From NCBI GenBank assembly GCA_029641185.1, contig JAPWGK010000012.1, positions 1,240,001 through 1,304,000 of the forward strand: a DNA stretch of 64,000 bases, written 5' to 3'. The notes beneath the pieces were generated by a model, which did not search any database, was not told the origin of the DNA, and worked only from the letters and a program-made list of their open reading frames with translations. Origin of the DNA: Pseudofabraea citricarpa. Its lineage: Eukaryota > Ascomycota > Leotiomycetes > Helotiales > Dermateaceae. This document shows, in pieces, positions 23,429 to 36,683 of the stretch. The translations under genes and the position numbers were made by a program. Position 1 is the first letter of the stretch. Each line of letters begins with the position of its first letter.

Positions 23429-24617
23429 TCATCATATACCCCTAATCTTTAGAGTAATTGGGTTCTAAGTCAAATTGTTCAATCTCTCTTTATCACTCGC
23501 TCTTCTCCTTTTCTGAAGTGCATCGTATCACCTTTTGCGTTGTGGAATTTTCTTTATCCTTTTTCAAAAAAAAAAAAAAAAAAACAGAGCAACTCGAGGA
23601 AGCAAATATTCCAGTCTCTTACATAGCCTTCTTCAATTGAGTATTGGTATTATTTGACAATCTACGTTCCTATGAAACTTTGGTCCTCGACAGGAACACT
23701 GAAAGGCAAGTGCTCAAATATTCTACGGTGATCCAGTCTACTGGATGTTATAGTAGCAGTTTCACAGAAGATATGGAAGTAGTTTACTCAGAAACTTTCC
23801 AAATCACTGAACTGTGGTAGATATTCCTGATACTCAGGCCATCATACGTGCCTAGCTTTGGATTTCCTCTGTGTAATCAAATATGGGAATTCTTAGAGGC
23901 CAAAAGTCAACGGAAACGAGTGCTGTATGGTCTCAAGTACAAAAAGTGACAGCAATGCTGTCCAGCGACTTGGAAAGCACAAACCTGCAATATTCACGTT
24001 CATAGCACTAAGCGATGCAACCAAGAACCGGACTGGATGCCAAAGTCATACCGAGCTTTGTATCTTGAACTCGCCGTATTATTTGCACATAATCATATTT
24101 ACTGCTGTGGCTTCAAGACTATTCAAAAAGACCATGAGAAATCATTCATGATTATTGCTGAATACTCACCATATTGGAGTATTTCTAGGGTCCTTCGTTA
24201 TTGCAGCCCATCATCATGCCAATGGTGATCATAGTAATGAGATATTTAAATGCTAAACATTGGCTGCCTCTGCAGGTTTTAGCAACACTGCATTCCATTG
24301 ACAGAGCTGTTAAGTTCATGATTTGTCATGATTTATATGGGATATTCGAGGGCACATTTATCAGTGCTGAATGTATCTATCTGTAAATAGCAGCAACATC
24401 GCAGGAGACTTTATACAGCTTATATGATTTCATTATTATTATTGCATGACATGACTTTTCTCTTAGCTAACTATCCTATGCTAGACCACATTCCTTTACC
24501 TGATCTAAAAATAACAATGGTATCTTGTAAAGACTGAATATAGTACTAATCCTGATTCCCCCAAATGAATGGTACCAAGGTAATGCATCCCCCCCAACCC
24601 CAATGAAATTTCCGAAT
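23429..24617. other. Probable decayed coding DNA and 3' flank of the transporter
   Basis: Contains a 20-base A run near 23566-23584 and minus-strand coding-like text interrupted by stops (23650-24050). Nothing intact can be called. The last few hundred bases should be the 3' flank of the siderophore transporter. Confidence 0.35.
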
Positions 24618-26508
24618 CTAGATAAGGAGACCAGCCCATGGCTTGATGTTCTTGACGTTGATGTTCTCCCACATGAGTGTCGATCCCCAAGTAATCGAGT
24701 ACAAGGATACGGCCGTGATGATCATGAGGCGCTGAGTCTCGCTGTAAGACTTGTTAATGGCATCTCTGGTGGGTGATCCAATAGCGTATGACGATTGAAC
24801 AGTCAAATCACCATAGATGCTTGCAAGATCTCCCAGAGACTCAGCTGGCAAGAATTTAGCCAACTTCTTGGGGAAGATTCCGGTCCACATTGCAGCAGCG
24901 ATGGTGGATCCGATGGAACCACCAACGCTAGCAATCATGCCCTCCATGGCGAGAACAGCTGGAATGTTTTGATGCTCAGAGACGGCCATGACGGTCATCT
25001 GTTCGCAGATGACCAAAGTTCCACCACCGAAAGCGATGAAGATCTGACACATGACAATATAACCGATATTCACATCTGGTGCTCGGAACTTGATCAAAAG
25101 CCCAACTCCGAGAATAGTCATTGGCACACCAAAGCAGACAGCGGGCCACTTGAGACGTCCGTTGTATCGGATGAGGACACCCATTACAAGAGCCCAGAAT
25201 GTGGAACCGACGGTATAGATGTTACTGATATAACTGGCATCGGTGACACTCTGACTGAAGACGACAATCAAGAACGAATAGAAGTAGCTGTCCCACAGAT
25301 ACCATGCGCAGTACAAACTAGCCATCATGGTATAAGTGAAGAAAACAGTACGGTTCTTGAGTAAGGGCCATGGAATGAAGGTTATTGGAGCGCAGTATTT
25401 CTCCCACAATCCGAAACCGATGATTAAAAGACCTCCGAAGATGACGAAGCAGATGATCATGGGGGAGCGCCATTCGTCCTTCTGGTAAGAGTACAAGCTG
25501 AAGGTGAGAAGGAAGAGTCCAAGTCCGGTAGCGAGCATAAGAATACCAATAATATCAAATTCTCTGCCGTAATAGACGAGCGATTGGAGGAAAGTTCGGT
25601 TGCTGGGAGGGATATTGATCAATCCTGCTTTCTCTGCCTTTCTCTGGTTGTAGTAAAAGATGGCGCAGAGAGGGGTGCAGACAACAGGGAAGATAATTGC
25701 CCAGATGCCGAATCCCCATCTGAATCCAATTGTGTCCAAAATTCTCTCACATGCTGGACCATAGATCCAGGTGGTAATAAGCCATGGCGAGGCAGCGTAG
25801 GCAATCATGAAAGCTCGGTTCCTCAACTTAGATGTATCGGCAATAAAAATTGTGATGGTGAAGTCGATTCCGGTATATCCAACCGAATAGAAGACCTGAG
25901 CTGCACAGTAGGTCTTCACGTTGTTGCATGCTGCCATCATGATAAGCCCAACTGTCATACTGAGTGTCATTATGGCAAAAGCTTGAGGACGCCCGAAGAT
26001 ATCCATGTACTTTGCGTATGGTAATTTGATAAGTCCAGAAATAAGACCAGAGATGATACTGGTCGTGGCCGTCAAGGAGTGTGCTTGGAACGAACTGGTG
26101 ACGTAGGGAGTGAGTGTGCCACTGACACCAGATGAAAAGGCTTGAACAAATTGAACAAACCAAATCCTATTGTAGGCAAGTGTTAGTTGCTCGCTCGTTA
26201 AAGATTCCTCTTCTGATAGAGTCTCGAAAGACTTACAAGACGTATGCCAGGATCAACTCTTTCTTTGTCCAAACTTGAGTGGAAGCCTCTGCAGCTAACA
26301 CACCATATTGGATATGCTTTTGTTCCACCTTCTCGTCCTCATGCTCATGGTCGGAAGCCGGAGCAGCAGTAGTGATAGCATCGGGGTTTCCTGGCTTGAC
26401 GACAGCAGGATTTTCGGCATCGCTACTGGTGCTACGACCTTTGTCTTCGACCTCCGGCGGGGTAACTTGCTCGCCTTTCAGGCCAAGACGACCCAAACGA
26501 AACTTCAT
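24618..26508 (-). CDS. Siderophore iron transporter (MFS, Mir/Sit/Arn type)
   Basis: Minus strand; exons 26508..26237 and 26166..24618; 606 aa; 70-nt intron (GTAAGT..AATAG). Imports ferric siderophores across the plasma membrane as a proton symporter. The hydrophilic N-terminal tail of about 80 residues (acidic, His-rich DHEHEDEKVEQKH) precedes helix 1 (ELILAYVLIWFVQFVQAFSS). YAKYMDIFGRPQAF is the motif-A loop of this family, and the C-terminal GGSIGSTIAAAMWTGIFP with the long SYAIGSPTRDAI loop before the last helix is diagnostic of Mir/Sit transporters. All 14 spans look intact. No NRPS or siderophore synthesis gene lies in the window. GATA-type sites upstream suggest repression by iron. Confidence 0.93.
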
Positions 26509-28272
26509 GGCGAAGGCTGTGGATTAAACCAATTGAGCAGAAGGAAGAAAGAAGGAGGCTCCTCTGAGTAACTGAGCGACGGATGGGACAGAAGAGGCTG
26601 GTAAATGCTGGCCAAGGCAGTTTATATGTAGCTCAGCGGGCAGACATGACTGCTCATGCATCGAGCCCACCAACATGCAGAATTCTCTCCAACAGATGCA
26701 TGTCCTAACCCAAGACGGAAACCCAGGTCATGGTTTGGTGGACCACAATGGAAACCACCAATGGCTTTGTAGAAAGGGATTCGGCAGCTTCTCGCTCGGG
26801 AGGAATGCTTCTCCTAGACAAGCTCATTACAAAGTCTTGGTGGATCGCTCATACAGCAGTGCCAACCATTGGCGATGCTAGTGCCGTTGCATTCGGGCGA
26901 TGCTGTTTTGGGACCCGCTCCCGCAAGCTGTAATCTTATCACCAATTATCAGATCATCAGATTCGTAAAGATCATTGCTCAAACCCCTCTCCCTTGAATC
27001 CCTTCTCCATCGCCTAGCCTAGAAAACTGGACCGTGACGACGCCCACGGCCATTTATCCTGGCTCTTTATTAATTTTCGGCTAAAACTTGTTGTCCACAC
27101 TCTGTTCCCGGTCGTTCCGCCATCGGCGAATTTTGGGGACAGTGACATTCCACTGACTTCATGCTTTTGAAGAATAGGAAGAAAAGTAACGATGAGAGAC
27201 TCTGGCTTCTGCACGAGGTTTTCTTCTGATGACCTGCTGATTGTTGATCTGCTGCTCCTCAAAATCTTCTCCTGCACTTACCGAGCCCTTTTAGCCGCCA
27301 AACCCTATAACCCTCGTCTTCGGCTCCACTTCTATCTCGGTGAGTCGGTGTTGGATTCCTCTTGCAAGAATGAAGGTCTCCAGCCTCCAGGGCTGCAGGA
27401 GATTATGGAGGGGTGACGGGAAGAAGGCGATGAGTGGGGTCCTACAGTACGGAGTATAGGTGGCGAGGTGGAGTGAACCAGCAACTCCACTACCAGAAAA
27501 ACTTAGACACTGAGTTGACCTGCTCTCCGGACGTCCTGATACAATTATTTTTATCAGATGCGCTGGTACCCATAAGATTAGATTCTGCAGTCTCGGCTTC
27601 TCCCATTTCATCATCACAAAGTGGCAAGATCCGATCAAAGACCGTGCTAAAACGGATCCTTACCCGAGGCAATCGATTTGTGATGCCCAAGTGCAAGGAA
27701 TAGCGGCACGAAAGCAGAGCATCTCCACTTATTGACTCAATACCCTCTGTAAGTCTTGAAGAACAAAAGAATTGTCCTGTGTATTGCAAAAGAAAGAAGG
27801 AAAAAAAGAATTATCAAATATAACAAGGCGGCAGAGAGGTAGGGCTACATAAAACTAAGGCTGACATGTGGTGGCGAGCTTCAGGTTGTGTTGGATGGCT
27901 GGAAACAATGGGGTAGCAAGCTGAAGAGTTATGCTATCCTGATTCTGCAAGGGGAATATTGCCAAAGTGAGAAGAACAATTAAGCTATCGCTACCGAACT
28001 TGAATTCTAGAATTGTACCGGCCTTTAGATTCGGCATCTACGAGGTTGACTCGCTGCAACCACCGTCAACCAGTAGGAGCACCGGGTATATAACGCAAGT
28101 TGCCAATCTAAGGATCTGCGCCGGCACAACGTGGCCAGTCCCACCCCCAAGACTTCAAGTCTTGGTCGGGTCGGGCGCGTCGTGTTGGCTATCGACTTGT
28201 AGCCCTCCCATCTTAAATGCTTTCCTTTTGCAAAAGTGATCTGGTGACTCCAGAGCCTATATACCGAGGGGC
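26509..28272. other. Transporter promoter and long upstream region
   Basis: Apart from the GATA pair, several ORFs of 60-115 codons lie here on both strands, but none shows a domain or splice logic. The minus-strand one ending at 28025 carries no recognised motif. I see no supported gene. Confidence 0.4.
26936..26954 (-). promoter_or_regulatory. Paired GATA iron-regulator sites upstream of the siderophore transporter
   Basis: On the minus strand ATCTGATAA (26954..26946) is followed six bases later by TGATAAG (26941..26935). ATCWGATAA is the known consensus for the fungal iron-responsive GATA repressor (SreA/Urbs1/SRE). They lie about 430 bp upstream of the transporter ATG, an ordinary promoter distance. 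Binding itself is inferred. Confidence 0.65.
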
Positions 28273-28331
28273 ATCTGATAAGATCGATCTCGTCCTCATG
28301 GCCAACCAACCACCCTTGCGAAATCTGATAA
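28273..28331 (+). promoter_or_regulatory. Twin ATCTGATAA sites in a 50-bp direct repeat
   Basis: ATCTGATAAGATC occurs at 28273 and again at 28323, exactly 50 bp apart, each followed by a similar pyrimidine-rich tail (TCTCGTCCTCATGGCCAACC versus TCTCTTCCCCCATGCTCAACC-like text). Both match the ATCWGATAA iron-GATA consensus exactly. They lie 1.8 kb from the siderophore transporter ATG and 1.9 kb from the Zn2Cys6 gene ATG. Confidence 0.55.
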
Positions 28332-30199
28332 GATCTGTCTCTTCCCCCATGCTCAACCACTTTTGAGACAGCCGAGAGGGGTAGCGGTAGGGCCTCGCGA
28401 ACCTTTTCTCTGTTCAAAGCTCTGATTTGAATGACGGAATAACAGCTCTGCAAAGTGTGGTGGATTAGCTTGATATTTTTCTTTCTTCTTCTAGGGGCAA
28501 TAACAAAAAACAGTCAAATCCTACACATTTAATATCAATCAATAATAATGACTTTCCTGGTCGCTTTAGGCGGAGGAATTGCCCTAAAAATTGTATGGTT
28601 TTAAATCCTTGTGACAGGAGTGCGTAAGCTTTTCATCACACGCCCATCTTCTGAGACAGGAATGCTGTCTCCAGTAAAATCGATTATCTTCTCAGAAAGG
28701 CAGAACAATTATTTCAGCGGCTCTTACCCAATTCATCCGTCCCCCTTTTGGCAGCTGCTAAGAGTTACACTTAATATATAATAGCTCGCGATTACTTTTT
28801 TAAATGTAGTTAATAAGCTAAGAACCACACTTTTTATACAACATCTCGCAATTACTTTTCAGCCTCAGACAAAACTACTTGAATTATTAAGAGTCATGCA
28901 ATCACTAGTAACTACATTTCCACACAAGGCAAACCCCTCTACCACCCTTTAGACACACTCGGCACACCGCACTGCAGCTCGCAACATCATTTCCGCGTAT
29001 TAGATAAAAGCATCTGAACCAGCAGGAGTCGTGGTCCGGGGATCTATCCTGAAAGCCAGCATCTTTTGGACGGCGGCTGGTTTCACGGCCGGCGGCATGT
29101 ATTCCCTTTTTTTTCTTTCTTTCTTTTCTTTCAATGCTGTTATCAATATTACTCTTGCTGTCAGTGCAGCTCGAAACTAACTGAATGTAAAATTCAGTAG
29201 TATATAGACAAAACCGTGGAACCGATAAGACAGATATAATTGCTATGGCAACGTATCATCGTGACATTACCTAGTACATGATCTAACACCTTCTACTTGA
29301 AAAATTCGCATTATGTAACCATTCAACATTGTTTTTTTACCCACCTCATAGCAGCTCTCGAACGACCAAATAAGATTGTTTCCTTGGACTTTTGTATTTT
29401 CTATCCACCTCACAAATTATTTTTCGTAATAAAATGATACCACTAGGTCGTTAGGTAATTTAGGTTTAACAAAAGTCTCTTGTGAATAACAAACCAGGAA
29501 GTGGGATATAGTTTACGTTCAAGTGGTAATCCGATTTATATCACGTGTGCCTTATTTTCTCTTATTTATTCAATGAATGCTAGTCGCATAACTGTATCAA
29601 GACTATAGCTTTTTCAGCACACACTTTTCTGATTAGGGAGATATAAGTATTTTTTAGTTTGATTGTGGTGATATTAAGCTATTTATAATATAAGCTTTTG
29701 AAAAAAGTCACGTTGATATTTGTACCACTTTGACGGGCACATATTAGGTTGTCATATAACAAGGTTCTTAAAACATAGATTTTATATTTGAATTGGCAAT
29801 ACTTTTACAAATGTAAAATATCGCATTTTCAAACCTATAACAATTATCAACCTTTTAACTCAAGTGAGTTGCTTATCAGCTGACTTGTGCCAAGACACTT
29901 ATCACGTGTATATCGTGGAGCGCTCAGTTCGTATTCGGGTTGAATCCGAGTCAAGGTCCTAGTGGAGGATTAAAACAACAGGAAACATGGAACACCCGGA
30001 AGCGTTCAGGTGGTCGAGCACCATGAATTGAATATTCATTGCCTCAGGCAATAATAACTAATTCTGCGTATCAATACTACCACCAGAACCATACCGGAAC
30101 CGTCTCACTATCCTTGAGCATACACTCAACACTCCTCTCCTCTGATATTTCCACGGAAAACACGTGTCTCTTGTTTATCAAATATATCCACATTGAAAA
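28332..30199. other. Intergenic region
   Basis: 1.9 kb, increasingly AT-rich from 28.75 kb, with no supported gene. It should contain the promoter of the Zn2Cys6 regulator. A mixed CT-tract lies at about 29107-29131. Confidence 0.4.
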
Positions 30200-32661
30200 A
30201 TGGAAGCCACAGGGGCGAGAAAGCGAACAATAACATCATGTTCCAATTGTCATCGACGGAAACAGAAGGTAATGAAGCTCTATGTAACACAGAAACCGTT
30301 AAGCAGTGTTCTAATCAACCTTTTATTTCTAGTGTAATCGTCGCAGACCATGCAACAATTGCACAGTTCGGAAAGTCGGACATGAATGCTACTATGAGAC
30401 CTTGCCTTGGTAAGTCCATGTACCTACCATGACTGATGCCCCCAGAGAATGGCTCTTGATAAGCTTTAACATGAATGAAGAAAAGAATACACTGCCTAAA
30501 ATGAACATAATCTAACAGTTGTTGCCAGGTCCCATCCACAAATCCATCATGAGCAATCAAATTTAGCAGATGTTGCAAGTAGACCCGGGGCTATATCCGC
30601 CCATGACAGTGCAACAGTCCAAGACCAATTCGGATATTCTTCGATCGCAGAAAGCAATGCCTTCATTGAAGCTGGAAAGGTAGGTTCAAGCAGCTATTGT
30701 AAACCGTCTTACTCATGTGGCTAGGCATTGCAAGATAGCACCGAAAGCAAACCATCCATAACTTTGTCTGGCTCAATAACGCCAACATGGCAAAAGTACT
30801 GGCAAATAATCGCCGAAATACCTTCAATACCCGTGGTGGATGACCTCATTGGGACTTATTTTTCTGAAATCAACTGGTCAGTAGCTTTAACAATGTTCCG
30901 TATCTGATCCGGGCCTTCCAACGCATGCGCGTTTTAGCTTTTGATTTTGTATAATTACGTCATATATTTTCTTGCAACATTAATTGCTGATTAGAATACT
31001 AGGCTATATGGTATAATTGAGCCATACTATTTCAAAAGAAGTCTCAAGGAGTGGCGGAACTTCACGAGTTCTTCGAGCTCAACCCCCATTGAGGCTGCTT
31101 CAATCGATCTCAGATGTTTCCCCGCCTTGCTATTCCAAACTCTTGCGATAACACTCCTTTACGTTCCACGTGGATTCAAAATGGAGGAATCCGCAGGGAT
31201 AGGTACTGTAGAGTTGTCTCAGAAATACAGTGATAATGCGGTTGCGATCATCCAGCTACTGAGATCTCAAGGGCCGACAATAATTTCAGCGCAACATGAT
31301 CTGATTAGAGCTGCCTTCCTCAAAAATCGGGGCCGTGGTGCCGAAGCATGGAATTCCTTAAGCAATGCTATCAGGTTTGTGAAATCACATCCTGACATGA
31401 GTCGTTCACTGAGTTCCATTAGAAAAGCACAGGACCTCAATCTCCATCGACGCGGGAGGCTCAGTGCCAATCCAAGCCCAGAAGAATTTTGGTCTAACGA
31501 ATGGAGAAAACGGGTATGGATAATGTTGTTTATGTGGGATAGGTAAGAATATGTTTTCTCTTAGTATAGTTCAACGTTGACCTTGATAGTAATATGTCTA
31601 TGCTACTTGGGCGGCCCAGATTGATTAACGCAGTAGATTGCGATATCAACCCCCCAATAGATCATGATATCCCCGCAAATCTTGAGAGAATACAAGACCT
31701 GCAGATCCCGGCATATCGCACTATAACTCACAGGTTACCTACTTCTATGAGTATCAACTTGTTCATGTACTCACTCTCACACAAGATCCACGAGATCCGG
31801 ACACTTGGGGCAGATAAACGTGGCCTGAAGGATTATACGATCGTCCAGAGACTCCACTCTGAGATACTGGCAATAGCCGAAGAGTTGCCAATTGCTATTC
31901 GTATTTCGAACCCCGAATTATCATGGGATCTAGAGTTTCCTATCTTGCCAAGTCAACGAGAAAAGGTATATGCTGTTATATATTCATTGATCATGGCGCT
32001 CCATCGACCTCATGTCGCAAAGCATATGGAAAGTCGACATCAAGCTCAGGAGGCAGCACTTAAGCTCCTCGATTCCCAGCAACGATTTTTCGAAGTGATG
32101 AACAGAAACAATTATGCATATTTCGGAAATGCTTTTTACACCATCGATGCAGTCATTGTGCTATCTACTGTGGTATCGGTATTCCCTTCCAAGGACGTCA
32201 ATGCTCTTCAGAGAATTGTCTTTGCAACCCAGCAAGCAGTAGGCCGGATGTGCTTACTTGAGACTGAAAATGAGATGGCTCCTTCTGGGATCAAAATTCT
32301 TCGCTCGTGTTATCAAGTAATCAGAGATGAATATCACAAGAGCAAGAAATATCTCGACTCGGTCTTGGCGACGGCTTCACCGCCGAATTTTGAACGGCAA
32401 AGCCTGGCAAGCAACACGGGACAGACGGACTATCAAAGCTTTGCACACCCAGAAATGGGAGATGGGTTTCACGGGAACTTCTCTGGTTTCGACAATACTC
32501 CTCAAATCCAAACAGATTTTACTCAATCCTTTGGCCAAATGGACCCGATGGGAGGAAACGAATTTGACGCCTCGTACTGGATAGAATATAGACAGCAGGT
32601 CTACAGTGAAGCTTTGGATACATTGGACGAAGACATGAACTGGGATGGACTTTTGGGTTGA
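30200..32661 (+). CDS. Zn2Cys6 fungal-specific transcription factor
   Basis: Seven exons: 30200..30268, 30333..30409, 30529..30679, 30725..30876, 31003..31374, 31423..31542, 31590..32661; 670 aa. The Gal4-type zinc cluster is complete: Cys14, 17, 24, 30, 33 and 42 (CSNCHRRKQKC then CNNC..C), split by intron 1 directly before Cys24. The middle homology domain (PF04082) spans about residues 200-420, with its LLGRPRLIN signature after exon 6. Intron 5 (31375..31422) is 48 nt and has no stop, so it can be read through; removing it restores AIRKAQDLNLHR, matching the conserved A(I/V)R.A.DLGLH motif. The C-terminal tail is acidic (LDTLDEDMNWDGLLG), a likely activation region. Targets are unknown. 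It is the last gene before the AT-rich isochore. Confidence 0.93.
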
Positions 32662-33850
32662 AGTTATACTGTATAGGCTAGAATAAGTACCTCATTTTGA
32701 ACTTTAATGCTTATGTATGCGTCAAATGAACAAAGGCATGCGATGAAGGCCTTCCAATTTCAAGGCGGATTGAAATGTACACCGTCAACTGAGAATCTGT
32801 GCCGAGTGTTCTGAGCCGCAAGCTGCACGAAGATCCTCAGCTGCACCTGAAAACACCATCGGTGTGTTGGATATGGGCCACTTGTACGTGGTGAATCAAT
32901 GCGCTAATAAGCGAGACGTCCATCGGCCGAAAGATTTCGGCGGGTGCTATGCTCCATGCGGAGCAATGACTTCATCTTGGGTTGAAAACCACGCCCCTGA
33001 ATGAGATGAAACCAAACGTTAATCGGAATCCGATTTCAACAGGGCTCCGTGTGCTAGTGATTACATAATTGTTGATTCTTTGGGGATTATGATCTCTTCC
33101 GCGTCCTTGCTAAGCGACTGGCCAGATATTTACTCGCTCGACAGATGTAAACACGTAGAATACAGCTTCTGAGTTATAACGCGTTTTCACTTGATTTTTG
33201 TTGCTTAGGTATGTATATATGTATTTATTATAGGCTATAGCTAAAATGGGCATCTGAGAATATATCTGCTTATTGAGATTCTCACTATTAGCGAAGATTA
33301 AACCGACAAACGAATCCAAGTCGATATAACAAAGGTGCTTCTTCCATTTTAGAGGCATAAGTACCACAGCTCTCTTTAGTATTTCTGGTCTCTCAGTCAA
33401 CATCAATACACAAAATACGGTTGTGTATTAGAAAGATGGAGTATACTTCAATTACCTAGCTGGCCGTACGGGGAAAAATTGATTTATTTGCTAATACCTT
33501 CTGGTTTCTTAGTTAGAATCAAATAACTATATAGAATTTTACGGCTATATCTACAGGTCATCGTATGTGGCTCCTTTGTATGTCCATTTACCGGTCCTCA
33601 CCTGATCGCTTAAATATGTATAGCCTCTGCAAGCTTTTTGTCCACCGAAAATGGTTTAACCCTTAAATGATCTTCAATCGTTAACTGAATTTGAGCTATT
33701 GATTTCTTAAGTTATTAAAGAATAACGTATCGCGTATAGTTGTTATTCTTTTATATAAATTGAAAACGACCTGTAATTCCTAACAGTTAAAAAAGAGGCC
33801 AGTTTAGTAGTTTCTCACTCTTTAAAATAGTTAGGAATAGAGGTTAGCCT
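32662..33850. other. Transition from gene-bearing to AT-rich DNA
   Basis: No gene supported. Composition is normal to about 33.1 kb, then AT content rises while TpG and CpA still occur. From about 33.85 kb those dinucleotides virtually disappear. A 98-codon minus-strand ORF at 33110-33406 has no recognisable features. Confidence 0.6.
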
Positions 33851-36683
33851 CCAGCTAAACTAATCTCTTAGAATATACCTAAAAAAAAAAAGAAATTATC
33901 GATTATTTTTATTTTATATCCTCCTACGACCTAATTATATAATTATCTTTAGGTTTTATTAAAATTATATAAGGGCTATAATTTGCTTATATTTTACTAT
34001 AACTATTATACTCTAGAATATTAGGATTATAATTCTCTCCTAGCTATTATATTTCCTCTAATTTTTTATAACCTTTCTCCTAATATTTATAATACTAATA
34101 AAGCTAATTTTATCTTCGTCTTAGTAGATATCTAGTATTCTAGTTACCCTATAGAAATCTTTAATTACTTACTATAGGTAAACCTTTATAAAAGCTAAAT
34201 ATTAAGAAACGTTTATTTTTTTATAGTTTTAATTATTAGAAATTAGAATTAGTAAGATATTTTATTATTATACTATTAGACTAGCCTAGCTTATAACTAT
34301 AATAAACGCTTGTTTATTAGGAGCTTTTTACTTAATATAATATATAATATTTTATTAGACTAAAATATTTAGACGACTAATTTAAATTATATAACCTTAA
34401 AATTTAATATTAGGTAATATATAATAAGAGAATATCTAACTATTAGGTAATATAAATAAAAAAGATATTTAAATATAACTAGTTAAATTTAATTAGTTCT
34501 AATCTATTTAATTATTTAATATTATTAGGAGCTAAGATATAAACTAAAAGAATTTAATATTCTAAAAATAAAGAAATATAAGAAAGATTAATAATTCTTT
34601 TTTAGAAATAATATATCCTAAGATTAAGAGTAACTAATAGAAAAGATAAAGATTATTTATTACTTAATAAAGAGATATTAACTTTTCTTTTTATATAAAC
34701 CTTAATTCTAAGACTAACCTTTCTCTTAATAATAATAATAAAGATAAATAAGTAATTTTATTATATTCTTTCTAGATATTTTATTATATCTTTTTCTTTT
34801 TTTACTTTCTCTCTCTTTTACTTTTTATCTAACTTAGTATCTCTTATAAAAGTTATTATCTTTTATAGATTATTATATTATCCTAATCTAAAATCTACTA
34901 AGTAAGTTTCTTTTAATTAATTTTAACTTTTAAGATTATCTTAATAGTTTATTCTCTAAAAAAGCTTAATTTATTATTATAAAACCTAATTTTATTAAGA
35001 TTTTATTATTAAAATAACCTTCTTCTTTAAAGTAAGTTAAAGATTCTTACCTTCTTTTATTTTATTATTTAATATTCTATTAATCTTTTATAAATATTAG
35101 ACTAAGAGCGTATTATTAACTATAATATTCGTAGAAATATTAAGGAAGCTAATAGAAGGATAAAATATACCTTTAATCGTAGTATTATAATTATAGATTA
35201 ATAATCTGTCTTTTTTATAGTTTTTCTAATAATTTTAGGTCTTATAATATTAGAAATTTAATTACTTCGAATTTTTAAAGAAAACGCTAGCTTAGACCTA
35301 AGAATTAGCTTAGATACTAAGCTAATTCTATTATTTATTAATAAATTCTAGGTTAAAGTTAAAGAAGATAAAATAAATAAAAATAATAAAAAGGAATTCT
35401 TAATATTATTAAAAATCCTTAGTAATTAGGTTAAGAATCTTTTAGGGGATAATAAGTACGTAGATCTTATAAAAGTATTATATTAGGGTATAATTCTAGT
35501 AAAATTTAATATTAAAAGAATATTATTATATTTCTAGATATTTTTTATTTATATAAGTAACTAGGGAGGAAATCGATCTAAGTAAAAAAGATTATTATTA
35601 ATAATTATAGAATATAAGTTTATATTAAAATTTAAGTATATAATAATATTTTTAATTTATCTTTATTAAGAATTAAAACTTTTTAAATTTAAAAAGCTTA
35701 TAAAAAGCTAAATAAGAGAATAATTTATAATAATATATTATCTTAAGATTATTAGAAATAATAAAAAAAAACCTTTTATAAATATATTCTAAAATTAATT
35801 TTCTTTTATTAAAAATTTATATTCTTATAAGTATTATTTCTAAGATTTATATTTACTAAGAATAACTATTAGATTTAGCTAGTACGTATATCTTAGGTAA
35901 CTTAACTAGTATATTACTTAAATTATTATCTAAATATAAATATTTATACGTATTAGCTAATCTAGACTTTAGTATAAGTATCTATTACCTATTATCTACT
36001 CGCCTTATAAGGCCTTATAGGTAGGTTTTCTTATTTTAAAAAAACCTATAAGTTATTTTTTAAAAAAAAAATCTACTTATAAAACCTATAGGTAATTTAT
36101 ATAATTTTAGTAATCCTAAGAAAGATTCTTAAGACTTAATAGAAGTAATAGAAAAGCAGGTAATAAAACTTTAATTATTATAAGATTATTATAACTAGGT
36201 ATAATAAGTATATATTCTTAGAGTTTTAGTCTTATTACTTAATAGTTTAGAATATCTCTAATACTTATTTAATAATAATAATAAAAAACTACTAGTCTTA
36301 GGTAACCCTAGTTCTTTTAAATTATTAGGAGAGTCTAATAAATTAAATATATTAGGATATTATTTTATCTTTATATTTATTATAATTCTTATATAAGTTA
36401 CTTAAGATACGTGTTATATACTTACTTCTCTTATATATACTTTACTTACCTTATATTATAACTTACTAACCTAGATTATATAATTAGAAATTTACTAAGT
36501 AAGGTAAATTATATATAACTTACCTTATATATTTACTTATCTAAGAATACGTATAATAGAGAATACTTAGAAAGCAAATACTAGTATAATAAGAAGGACT
36601 ACTTATAATTAGCTTCTTATACTTTCTTTGCTTTCTTTTCTTTTTCTCTTCTTATACTTAGATCTTTTATTATTAATTAGCTA
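33851..36683. other. RIP-degraded sequence without a recognised element
   Basis: Entirely AT-rich. Some stretches around 35250-36000 (+ strand) look like former coding DNA, with long gaps between stops and K/I/L/N-rich translation, but I could not match them to a transposon family. Confidence 0.5.

Noticed and set aside
24795..26024. Long + strand ORFs opposite the siderophore transporter
   Set aside because: Antisense shadows of the transporter codons.
26632..26690. Second tRNA-like phrase (TGTAGCTCAGCGGGCAGA)
   Set aside because: No T arm and no acceptor pairing; it lies in the transporter 5' region.
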